Part shown: piece by piece, positions 54,919 to 62,703 of the stretch
Numbering within the stretch: position 1 is the stretch's first letter
How the letters are laid out: each line of letters starts with the position of its first letter
Source of the DNA: Alphaproteobacteria bacterium
GTDB lineage: Bacteria > Pseudomonadota > Alphaproteobacteria > Micavibrionales > Micavibrionaceae
Assembly (NCBI GenBank): GCA_028277665.1
Contig: JANQFU010000104.1
Coordinates: 1-62,771 of the forward strand
Direction: 5' to 3'
DNA length: 62,771 bases
Position numbers and translations under genes: made by a program
The notes under the pieces: generated by a model
Told to the model about the DNA's origin: nothing
Databases searched by the model: none
The model's input: only the letters and a program-made list of their open reading frames with translations

Positions 54919-55937
54919 GCGAAGGCGAGCTGATCCTGTACCAAACCGAAGACGGGCTGGCGCGTATTCATCTCCGCACGGCAGACGGGACGGTGTGGCT
55001 TTCTCTCAATCAGATCGCCGAATTGTTTGAAAGAGATAAATCCGTTATCTCGCGCCATATCACGTCAATTTCCGAGGACGGAGAATTGACAGCAGACTCA
55101 GTTGTTGCAAATTATGCAACAACTGCCACAGACGGCAAGACCTATCAGGTTGACCATTATAGCCTCGATATGATCCTCGCCGTCGGTTACCGCGTTCGTT
55201 CCCCGCGCGGCACGCAGTTCCGGCGCTGGGCGACGACAACGCTGCGCGAATATCTGGTCAAGGGGTTCGTCATGAATGACGAGCGTCTCAAAAACCCGGA
55301 TTCCGATGATTATTTCAGTGAATTAATAGAGCGCATCCGTGATATCCGGGCTTCGGAAAAACGCTTTTACCAAAGAGTCCGCGATCTGTTCGCGGCCACC
55401 AGCACGGATTATGACGGGACATCAGAGACAGCCAAAACATTCTTCGCCACGATCCAGAACAAGATGATTTTCGCAGTCACCGGCCACACAGCGGCGGAAT
55501 TGATCGCAAAGCGCGCAGATCCGATTCTGCCCAATATGGGACTGACATCATGGAAAGGCGCACGCGTTCGGAAAACGGACGTGACGATCTCCAAAAACTA
55601 TCTGAACGAAGACGAAATCCGCGAGCTTAATCGCCTTGTCACGATGTTTCTCGATTTTGCCGAAGACCGCGCAGAAAAACGCCGGACGATCACCATGCAG
55701 GACTGGATCGCGCAGACCGACCGCTTCCTCGATTTCAACGAGCGCGATGTGTTGCAAGGTCCGGGCAAACTCGCGCACGAAGACATGACCCGCCTCGTCC
55801 ACGACCGCTACGCCGAGTTCGACACAAACCGCCGCGCGGAAGAAAAAGACCTCGCCCTCACCGAAGAAATCGCCGATTTAAAAAGAATAGAGGCGGACAT
55901 CGTAAAAACGACAAAGGGGAGGACAAAAAATGGGTAA
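54915..55937 (+). CDS. RhuM-family protein
   Basis: 340 residues. The N-terminal winged-helix-like part (WLSLNQIAELFERDKSVISR, HITSI) and the YRVRSPRGTQFRRWATTTLREYL core define the RhuM (virulence-associated) family, often found in restriction and toxin cassettes. A helical C-terminal part follows (MQDWIAQTDRFLDFNERDVL). The role in restriction clusters is unknown; DNA binding is plausible. Start coupled to the res stop by ATGA. Confidence 0.92.
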   Translation: MSEGELILYQTEDGLARIHLRTADGTVWLSLNQIAELFERDKSVISRHITSISEDGELTADSVVANYATTATDGKTYQVDHYSLDMILAVGYRVRSPRGTQFRRWATTTLREYLVKGFVMNDERLKNPDSDDYFSELIERIRDIRASEKRFYQRVRDLFAATSTDYDGTSETAKTFFATIQNKMIFAVTGHTAAELIAKRADPILPNMGLTSWKGARVRKTDVTISKNYLNEDEIRELNRLVTMFLDFAEDRAEKRRTITMQDWIAQTDRFLDFNERDVLQGPGKLAHEDMTRLVHDRYAEFDTNRRAEEKDLALTEEIADLKRIEADIVKTTKGRTKNG

Positions 55938-55989
55938 GGAATTTAACGCCCTGATCGAGCACGTGACCGGCTTGCAGGAGGCGGCATGA
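55930..55989 (+). repeat. 60-bp direct repeat, copy 2 (mini-gene of 19 codons)
   Basis: A complete ATG-to-TGA frame for MGKEFNALIEHVTGLQEAA, nearly the Res C-terminus, overlapping the end of rhuM by 8 bp. Its TGA overlaps the next ATG as ATGA and its AGGAGG is the ribosome-binding site of the next gene. Whether the peptide itself matters is unknown; it may act as a translational coupler. Confidence 0.9.
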
Positions 55990-56870
55990 CAAGAGAACAA
56001 GAAATTCGATTTGATCCCGTTCATATACGCTTCGATGGCATTGATGCGGAAAGCCACAAAATTGATCTTGCCCAATTTGGCAAAGCGGCGCTTGGCATAT
56101 CAAAAATCATGGCATCTACGGCGCAGTTTGTTGCTACAGGAAATTATCGGCAAACGCAAAGAAAGCTGGACTTTAAGGTTCTTATAGGCCCAGCAGAAGA
56201 TAACTGCATCACATTTGAAGCGGTTATAGAAGCCATAGAAAATAAAGATGTTGCTGTTGCATTTCTCGCGTGCGGAGGATTATTAGCAGCCAATATCATA
56301 ACAGATGTATATCGGCTTGTATTCAAATTGCTGTGGAATTTATTTACATCCAGTAAAGATTCCGAGAAGACACAACAGGAGTTGGAACAAAAGCTGGATG
56401 GAGTCTACGACAAAGAAACCATATCCAAGCTGATTGATACCGTCCATAAAATGGCCGATGGGCTACTTCCCGCAGCAAAGAACGCGACGCAACCTATCAA
56501 TATATCCTGTGAAACACTTCAATTCGGGGACACACATAAAAACTATTTTGTAAAACTGGATGTATCCGACAAGCAGGCAATTATAGATAGAGATTTTGAA
56601 TTTACAGATTTGGAGCAGCATAGAGTTATCATCAGCGAAATTGATATGAAGAATGCCACATGCATGGTTTCGCTTCAGGATGACCTTAAAAGGCGATTTA
56701 AAGCACGGATTACCGATCCTCAAATTGAACAAGCGAACAACGATTATGGAACGGCTACAAATTCAAAAAGGTCTGTGACGATCACAGCAAAGAAAAAGCT
56801 GGATAAAGGCATTGTTAAGGAATTTATCATCAGCGACATCAATCTGGGTACAGAGATTTCATCGGAGTAA
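55986..56870 (+). CDS. Unrecognised protein of the restriction island
   Basis: 294 residues, not assigned to a family. An N-terminal alpha/beta part (about 1-85) is followed by a hydrophobic stretch near 88-118 (VAVAFLACGGLLAANIITDV) that could be a membrane or buried helix. A charged helical linker (SSKDSEKTQQELEQKLDG) leads to a beta-rich C-terminal domain (about 165-294). The codons are distinctly more A+T-rich than in res and mod on either side, so it is probably a later insertion. Its translation is coupled to the 19-codon mini-frame upstream, and mod starts 3 bp after its stop. Confidence 0.8.
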   Translation: MTREQEIRFDPVHIRFDGIDAESHKIDLAQFGKAALGISKIMASTAQFVATGNYRQTQRKLDFKVLIGPAEDNCITFEAVIEAIENKDVAVAFLACGGLLAANIITDVYRLVFKLLWNLFTSSKDSEKTQQELEQKLDGVYDKETISKLIDTVHKMADGLLPAAKNATQPINISCETLQFGDTHKNYFVKLDVSDKQAIIDRDFEFTDLEQHRVIISEIDMKNATCMVSLQDDLKRRFKARITDPQIEQANNDYGTATNSKRSVTITAKKKLDKGIVKEFIISDINLGTEISSE

Positions 56871-56873
56871 GGC

Positions 56874-59759
56874 ATGGCAAAAACACCAAAAACAAAATCC
56901 CCGAAACAGGTTGAGGCGCTCAAGCACGAGGACGCGAAGCGGAAGAATATTCCCACAGCCGAATTGCAGTCGGCGGCGCAGCGGATGGAGGAAATGCAGC
57001 CCAGCCCGCCGGTGACATATGGTCGGCGCAGCCCGCTGGCGCGCGGCATAACCCGGCCCCGCGACCCGGACATTGATCCGCAGATGGTGTGGAAGGGAAC
57101 GCGGGTGCGTCTGACCAAGGAGCAAATAAAAGAGGTCACGGAAAAAGGCTATGTCGATCTTGACGAGGCGCAGCTTGTCTGGCGCGGCAAGGACAGCCAA
57201 GACTGGTCCGACCTCGTGGTGCAGGCCCCGCCGCTCTATATTCAGGAAAAAATCCACCCCAAGGCCATTATCGACGACCTGATGCGCCAGACTTCAGTGC
57301 GCACAAAACAGGACGCCGATATGTTCGACCTGTTCCACGATTTCAACGGCATCGACCCGGAGGCCAAAACCGAGTTTTACGAGCATGACCAGAACTGGTC
57401 GAACCGGATGATCCTCGGCGACTCCCTGCAAGTCATGGCCAGCCTTGCCGAGCGGGAATCCCTGCGCGGGCAGGTACAGTGCATTTACTTCGACCCGCCC
57501 TACGGCATTAAATTCAATTCCAACTGGCAGGTGTCCACCCGCTCCCGCGACGTAAAGGACGGCAAGCTGGAGGAAATCACCCGCGAGCCGGAACAGGTCA
57601 AAGCCTTCCGCGATACGTGGAAAGACGGGATACATTCATACCTGACCTACCTGCGTGACCGCCTGACCGCCATGCGCGACCTGCTGACGGAAAGCGGTTC
57701 TATTTTTGTGCAGATCGGGGATGAAAACGTCCACCGCGTCCGGGCACTGATGGATGAGGTGTTTGGGGAAGAAAACTTTATTGGACAGATAACAGTTAGA
57801 AAGACCACAAGCGAAGGAAGTTCGTTTATTGGCTCAACGTGCGATTTTGTTCTATGGTTTGGTCGAGATACCACAAAAACAAAATTTAGAACCATCTACG
57901 TGAACCGTGGTGAAGATGCAGAAGGACGATATAGCTTAGATCATTCTGATGGCCGAAAATATAGAACCGACAATATTACCAGTTCTCGACCTGCAGGAGA
58001 TGGCGATGTAACGCGTTTCAAGTGGTTTAACAAAGATTTTACCCCTGGAAATGGTACCTTTAAGACTACTGAAACAGGGCTTTTGAGATTAGGAAAGGCC
58101 GACAGGTTTCACGTCAGCTCACAAGGAAAATTAAATTATGTACGCTTTTCGGATGATTTTGGTCTTCATCCTATTGCCAACTTATGGTCGGATATAAGCG
58201 GTGCTGTCCAAAGCCGAAGTGACCCAAAGGTGTATGTCGTTCAAACGGGTACGCCACTGATCCAGCGTTGTTTGCTTTTAGCAACTGACCCCGGTGATCT
58301 GGTACTGGACCCGACCTGCGGTTCCGGCACTTCGGCGACGGTGGCAGAGCAATGGGGGCGCCGCTGGATTACGATTGATACCTCCCGCGTGGCACTGGCC
58401 TTGGCGCGGGCGCGGCTGATGGGGGGGCGCTATCCTTATTATTATCTGGTCGACAGCAGGGAAGGCCGGGAACAGGAACAGAAAATTTCCGGCAAAATCC
58501 AGCCCGATTCGCCTGTGCAGGGCGACATTCGGCAGGGGTTTGTCTATGAACGCGCGCCGCACATCATGCTCAAGACCATCGCCAACAATGCCGAGATCGA
58601 CGTGATCTGGGACAATTATCAGGCAAAGCTGGAGCCGCTGCGTAAAAAGCTGAACAAGGCACTTGGCAAAAAATGGGAGGAATGGGACATCCCGCGCGAG
58701 GCGGACGGCAAGTGGCCGCGCGAGGCTGCCGTGGCCCATCTTGAATGGTGGGATTTGCGGATCAAGCGCCAGCAGGAAATCGACAAATCTATCGCGCAGA
58801 AGGCCGATGTGGAATTTCTCTATGACCGGCCCTATGAGGATAAAAACCGCGTTCGCGTCGCCGGGCCGTTTACGGTAGAAAGCCTGTCCCCGCACCGCGT
58901 TATTCCGGCGGACGAGGCCGAAATGATCGAAGAGTTAGAGGCCGCCGAGGGTAAGCGTAAACCTAAAAAGAAAAAAGACGTGGGCGCGCCGCTGGCCGAC
59001 TTTACGCAGATGGTGCTGGAAAACCTGAAATCCGCCGGGGTGCAGCAGGCTGTGAAAGAGGACAAAATCACCTTTACCGCCATGGAAGGCTGGCCCGGCG
59101 ATTATATCGCCGCCGAGGGGCATTTTCAGGAGGGCAACATATCGAAACGCGCTGCCATTTTCATAGGCCCGGAATTCGGCACCGTCAGCCGCGCCGACCT
59201 GACAGCCGCCGCGCGGGAGGCTCTGGACGCGCGGTTTGACGCGCTGATTGCCTGCGGCTTTAACTTTGAGGCGCATACGTCCGAACTGAACAAACTCGGC
59301 CCGCTGCCGATCCTCAAAGCCAAGATGAACCCCGACCTGCATATGGCAGGCGAACTGAAAAATACTGGCAAGGGGAACTCGTTCATCGTGTTCGGCGAGC
59401 CGGATATTGAGTGGGCGTTCGATGCGGACGGCAATATCACCGTCGAAGTTCTGGGCATCGACGTGTTCGACCCGAAAACCGGCGACGTGCGCGCCAGCGG
59501 CAAAAACGACATCGCCGCATGGTTCATCGACACGGATTACAACGAGGAAAGCTTCTTCGTCCGCCACGCCTATTTCCTCGGCGCGCAGGACCCGTATCAA
59601 GCCCTGAAAACCAGCTTGAAAGCGGAAATCGATCGTGAAGCATGGGAAACATTGTACCGTGATACCTCCCGCCCCTTCGCCCGGCCGGACAGCGGACGCT
59701 TCGCGGTCAAGGTCATCAACCATTTCGGCGACGAAGTGATGAAGGTTTTTGCGGTGTAG
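56874..59759 (+). CDS. Beta-class DNA adenine methyltransferase, type III-like modification subunit (Mod)
   Basis: 961 residues. The catalytic DPPY (motif IV) is at 207-210 and the SAM-binding motif I DPTCGSGT lies later, near 478-485, which is the beta-class order used by type III Mod proteins. The segment between them (about 300-470), where the target recognition domain is expected, is coded in A+T-rich DNA (about 57770-58290) unlike the flanks. The C-terminal ~400 residues hold a charged linker (KRKPKKKKD) and an extra region not seen in short Mod proteins. It would protect sites cut by the Res protein encoded three genes upstream. Confidence 0.93.
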   Translation: MAKTPKTKSPKQVEALKHEDAKRKNIPTAELQSAAQRMEEMQPSPPVTYGRRSPLARGITRPRDPDIDPQMVWKGTRVRLTKEQIKEVTEKGYVDLDEAQLVWRGKDSQDWSDLVVQAPPLYIQEKIHPKAIIDDLMRQTSVRTKQDADMFDLFHDFNGIDPEAKTEFYEHDQNWSNRMILGDSLQVMASLAERESLRGQVQCIYFDPPYGIKFNSNWQVSTRSRDVKDGKLEEITREPEQVKAFRDTWKDGIHSYLTYLRDRLTAMRDLLTESGSIFVQIGDENVHRVRALMDEVFGEENFIGQITVRKTTSEGSSFIGSTCDFVLWFGRDTTKTKFRTIYVNRGEDAEGRYSLDHSDGRKYRTDNITSSRPAGDGDVTRFKWFNKDFTPGNGTFKTTETGLLRLGKADRFHVSSQGKLNYVRFSDDFGLHPIANLWSDISGAVQSRSDPKVYVVQTGTPLIQRCLLLATDPGDLVLDPTCGSGTSATVAEQWGRRWITIDTSRVALALARARLMGGRYPYYYLVDSREGREQEQKISGKIQPDSPVQGDIRQGFVYERAPHIMLKTIANNAEIDVIWDNYQAKLEPLRKKLNKALGKKWEEWDIPREADGKWPREAAVAHLEWWDLRIKRQQEIDKSIAQKADVEFLYDRPYEDKNRVRVAGPFTVESLSPHRVIPADEAEMIEELEAAEGKRKPKKKKDVGAPLADFTQMVLENLKSAGVQQAVKEDKITFTAMEGWPGDYIAAEGHFQEGNISKRAAIFIGPEFGTVSRADLTAAAREALDARFDALIACGFNFEAHTSELNKLGPLPILKAKMNPDLHMAGELKNTGKGNSFIVFGEPDIEWAFDADGNITVEVLGIDVFDPKTGDVRASGKNDIAAWFIDTDYNEESFFVRHAYFLGAQDPYQALKTSLKAEIDREAWETLYRDTSRPFARPDSGRFAVKVINHFGDEVMKVFAV

Positions 59760-59768
59760 GAGAACGAC

Positions 59769-59900
59769 ATGAAATTCTGTATTGCCGATACCTTTCCCAA
59801 AGCCCTTGCAAAGCTTCCTGCACAAGAGCAAAAAATTGTCAAAACCACGGTGTTCGATCTCCAGATGGACCCGGCGCACCCCGACGCCGGTTCCCTATAA
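59769..59900 (+). pseudogene. Truncated RelE-like domain gene
   Basis: The frame begins MKFCIADTFPKALAKL and continues AQEQKIVKTTVFDLQMDP, which resembles the RelE/ParE-like N-terminus of helicases that follow mod in related islands. It is cut short at about 40 residues, where the sequence joins an integrase fragment. It starts 9 bp after mod with GGAGAACG upstream. Confidence 0.65.
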
Positions 59901-60735
59901 CGTCACGCAGAAATATCTCGAAGCCTTTGACGATCATCTCCACGCCCATACGCGGCTGGCTTATATTCTGTGCGTCCAGACCGGCATGCGGGCGCGGGAA
60001 TGCGCGCAGATCAGAGAGCGGCAATATTACGAAACGGAGCGCGTCATCGCTCTTTCGCCCGACCAGACCAAGACCAACACCGGGCGCTTCGTCCATGTCA
60101 ACGACGTGGCGCACGAGGCTCTGGTCGAGTGCCGGAAGACCGGCGATTACCTTTGGGACGTCTTGCAGGAATACCCGCACCTTGCCGCGGAATACCGGAA
60201 GAAATACGGGATCGAGACGCGCGGCGACATAAATTTCATCCTCTTCCGCAGCAACGGAACCGGCGTGCCGCGCCCCGTCAAGCACGTTGCCACGACGGCG
60301 TGGAAAACGATTAAAAAGACGGTCGGCATAGATTACCGCTGGCACGATACCCGCGCCGCCTTCTGCTCCGATACGCTCGGCGGCGGCGGAGATATTAACA
60401 CCGTGCGCCAGCTCGCAGGCCATCAGGACATCCACACCACCCAGCGATACCTCCACGCCGCCGCCCCACACCTGAAACAGGCCGTCAAAAACAAAAAAAG
60501 GTGGCGAGGGGCAACGTGTGGGGTCTTTGCCCCTCGCCTGCCGCGCGCTTTTTGTATTATGCGCCCCTGCTTACGCTGGTGTGGGGAGAACCCCCCCTCC
60601 TGCAGAGGCCTGTTTTCGCGCGGCAATTCGGGGGATTCTAAAACGTGTAATTCAGTCCGAGCGTATACGTCCACGCATTGTCGGCCACATTCTCGAAATC
60701 CGCGCTTTGATAGCGGGCGAGCCCGCGCACGTTAA
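59887..60735 (+). pseudogene. Truncated tyrosine recombinase (integrase catalytic domain)
   Basis: The catalytic half of a phage-type integrase is present: the first Arg in TGMRARECAQIRER, the H-x-x-R box in RWHDTRAAFCSD, and LAGHQDIHTTQRYLHAA with the nucleophilic Tyr. The N-terminal DNA-binding half is missing and the reading frame joins the RelE-like remnant out of frame. Homology ends near 60505; the rest of the frame to 60735 is low-grade sequence overlapping the barrel gene on the other strand. It is probably inactive for integration unless expressed as a stand-alone domain. Confidence 0.8.
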
Positions 60736-61300
60736 AGTTTTCGTCGATGTTGAATTGCGCGCCGCCGCCCACACGAAAGCCAAACTCGCTCTCGTCAACA
60801 TCGGAAGAACCGACTCCCGGAACCGTGGCTGTGATCTCCGCCTTGCTCCAGGAGACCCCGGCGGTACCGATCAACTCGAACCGCTCCTGTTCGCCCAGCG
60901 GCAAATAACCGAGGCCGTCGAGCGTCAGGCCCTGTACTTTCACGTCCGTGGAAAAGTCCGCCGGGGCGACCATGCCGGGGCCGACGAGCGAGCCGCCCGC
61001 GATGTTTTTGCCTTCTTCACGGGTACGGAAATAGCCAAGCTCCAGCCCGAAATTCCGGTGCGGCCTGATCCCGGCATGGATACTCAGCCCGTCCAGAGAA
61101 TCGTCAAGGATCGCATCGCCGTCGAGCGCCAGCCCGCCACCAATGTCATAGTTTTTGTTATAGTCGTAAACGCTGCGCATCAGGTCGATGCCCACATAGG
61201 GTTTCAGGTTCGCAAGCTCTGCGGCCTCCACCTCGCTCACAAACGCCAGCGCGGCGAGCGCCGCCATAAACGCTTTCGAGTAGGGTCTTTTTGTCGTCAT
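60638..61300 (-). CDS. Outer-membrane beta-barrel protein (OmpA/opacity-like)
   Basis: 220 residues. A signal peptide (about 1-27, ending VEA|A) is followed by alternating amphipathic strands (KPYVGIDLMRSVYDY, GLSIHAGIRPHRNFGLELGY, FNVRGLARYQSADF). The final strand ends in Phe (YTLGLNYTF), the BAM recognition signal, consistent with a small barrel of about eight strands. The function is unknown. Its 5' leader contains a long structured region and a terminator-like hairpin. Confidence 0.88.
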   Translation of the reverse strand: MTTKRPYSKAFMAALAALAFVSEVEAAELANLKPYVGIDLMRSVYDYNKNYDIGGGLALDGDAILDDSLDGLSIHAGIRPHRNFGLELGYFRTREEGKNIAGGSLVGPGMVAPADFSTDVKVQGLTLDGLGYLPLGEQERFELIGTAGVSWSKAEITATVPGVGSSDVDESEFGFRVGGGAQFNIDENFNVRGLARYQSADFENVADNAWTYTLGLNYTF

Positions 61301-61332
61301 CGGTTCAACTCCTCATTTTCTCAAGGTCAAAG

Positions 61333-61359
61333 AAAAAGCCGCCAGAGAGATCTCTGGCG
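61333..61359 (-). terminator. Terminator-like hairpin in the barrel gene leader
   Basis: On the minus strand CGCCAGAG pairs perfectly with CTCTGGCG around a 4-nt loop, then GGC and a run of five T residues. It lies 33 bp before the barrel gene start, so it would either end an upstream small RNA or attenuate the gene. Confidence 0.7.
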
Positions 61360-61546
61360 ACCGGGATTTCAGAACCGCTTTCGTGTGAGAACGGCCAGCG
61401 GCTTTTAAGCCGAAGCCTTGGACATAACCGCTGATCCCGGCCAAAACAAAGACCGAGATACAGCACCTTTGGCGCGTCTATTTAAGGGAACGCACCAATA
61501 ACGGTTGATGCCAACCGCACACGAAATAGGGGTTCTGAAGCCCCGG
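61333..61546 (-). ncRNA. Candidate structured RNA in the leader of the barrel gene
   Basis: Read on the minus strand, the segment folds into several hairpins: CGGTTG-GCAT-CAACCG; TTGGTGCGT pairing with ACGCGCCAA; ATCTCGGTC pairing with GGCCGGGAT. A long-range stem joins TTCAGAACC and TTTCGTGTG near the 5' end with CACACGAAA and GGTTCTGAA near the 3' end (two 9-bp blocks). It ends in a T-tailed hairpin. The 5' end could alternatively form GGGG-CTTCAGAA-CCCC. It could be an independent small RNA or a cis-acting switch. I cannot assign it to a known RNA family. The remaining intergenic sequence up to 61755 shows nothing clear. Confidence 0.45.
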
Positions 61547-61755
61547 ACCGCACGGACAAACCCGCACGGTTCCATTTGCGAATTTAAGGGAAGATGAAAG
61601 GGGGTGCAAGGGGAATGTTTTAACTTGTTAAAAAGGGCTGCTACAAAAAATCATCTTTGTCTAATCAATTGCCTGTTGGCGATTTCGTTATCGATTTTGA
61701 CTTTAAACTGTCCTACATTCAACAGCTATACCGTGCAGTGATGGGATAATATGAA

Positions 61756-62703
61756 ATGACCGAGCAAAAAACCGATACTTTGCAAAAGCCAGATATGAGG
61801 GCCGTTCTATCGAGAACACACCTGCCCCATGAATTGAACAGCCTTCTTATGCCTATAATGGAGGCCGTTTCGAATGCCATGTACGGAATTGAAGAAAAGT
61901 ACGGGGATAAAGCCGCTTCAGAGGGTGAAATATCAATAGTTTTTAAAAACCCTAACGAACCTTCCAAAACCGAAATATCTATAACGGACAACGGTGTAGG
62001 TCTCACAGAAGAAAACTATAAGTCCTTTCAAACCCCTTTTTCAGGTTATAGACTTGATAAAAAAGGCCGGGGCTTTGGTCGATTTATTGCATTTAAAATC
62101 TTTTCAAGAATACTCTATTCTAGCCGTTACGAATTTATGTCTAGCAAGGATGTAAGGTGTTTCCGTTTTGATATAAACGGGGATGACGAATTTATATATT
62201 TTGATGGAGAGCCAGATTTTGAGCATACAGGCGTAAGAGTTGAGTATGATAGCCCTTTAAAACCATGGCATGAGTTCTTTAGAGAAATCAACATTGAGGG
62301 TGTCAGGGACAGTATTGCAAATAATTTCTTGCCCTATTTTTTGTATCAGTGGTTACCTAAAATCACTATTCAATTTGGTGATGGGAAACCTGAAGACATT
62401 AGGGAACATTTCCAAGGTATTTTTATTGAATTTGATAAGGGCACAATTGAAGTTTCAATAGATGGATTTAATGAAACCCTCAATTACTCCCTGACGAAAA
62501 TCCCCAAGACTAAATCTTACAAGAACCACTGCCTTTTATTTTCTGCGGCAAACAGAATTGTAGGAAATCCAAGAGACCTTACAAACCTTCTTGGACAGCC
62601 GCACTTCACAGATGAAGAAAATAAAAAATACATAGTGCTTGCCGTTGTAAGCGGAGAAGCTTTTGATAGGCGCTTAGAGTCCGTCCGGAAACTTTATGAA
62701 TGA
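61756..62703 (+). CDS. GHKL ATPase-domain protein, 3' end apparently replaced by an insertion
   Basis: 315 residues as read. The Bergerat fold is clear: N box MEAVSNAMYGI near 35-45, G1 ITDNGVGL near 76-83 and G2 KGRGFGRFIAF near 98-108. A beta-rich second domain follows. The coding sequence is A+T-rich and recalls ATP-binding proteins found in defence loci, but no family is assigned. The last seven codons (SVRKLYE) and the stop lie in sequence that looks like the end of an IS5-family element, so the native protein was probably longer. Confidence 0.75.
   Translation: MTEQKTDTLQKPDMRAVLSRTHLPHELNSLLMPIMEAVSNAMYGIEEKYGDKAASEGEISIVFKNPNEPSKTEISITDNGVGLTEENYKSFQTPFSGYRLDKKGRGFGRFIAFKIFSRILYSSRYEFMSSKDVRCFRFDINGDDEFIYFDGEPDFEHTGVRVEYDSPLKPWHEFFREINIEGVRDSIANNFLPYFLYQWLPKITIQFGDGKPEDIREHFQGIFIEFDKGTIEVSIDGFNETLNYSLTKIPKTKSYKNHCLLFSAANRIVGNPRDLTNLLGQPHFTDEENKKYIVLAVVSGEAFDRRLESVRKLYE

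Noticed and set aside
60520..60735. C-terminal extension of the integrase frame
   Set aside because: Lies past the recombinase homology and overlaps the barrel gene; it is read-through of a frame that lost its stop.
51642..60800. Attachment-site duplication of the tRNA-fMet 3' end
   Set aside because: I looked for a second copy of the tRNA 3' segment around the integrase and barrel gene and did not see one.
61333..61546. 6S RNA or tmRNA
   Set aside because: Length and closing stem recall 6S RNA, but the interior forms several separate hairpins rather than one rod with a central bubble, and no tRNA-like domain of tmRNA is present.
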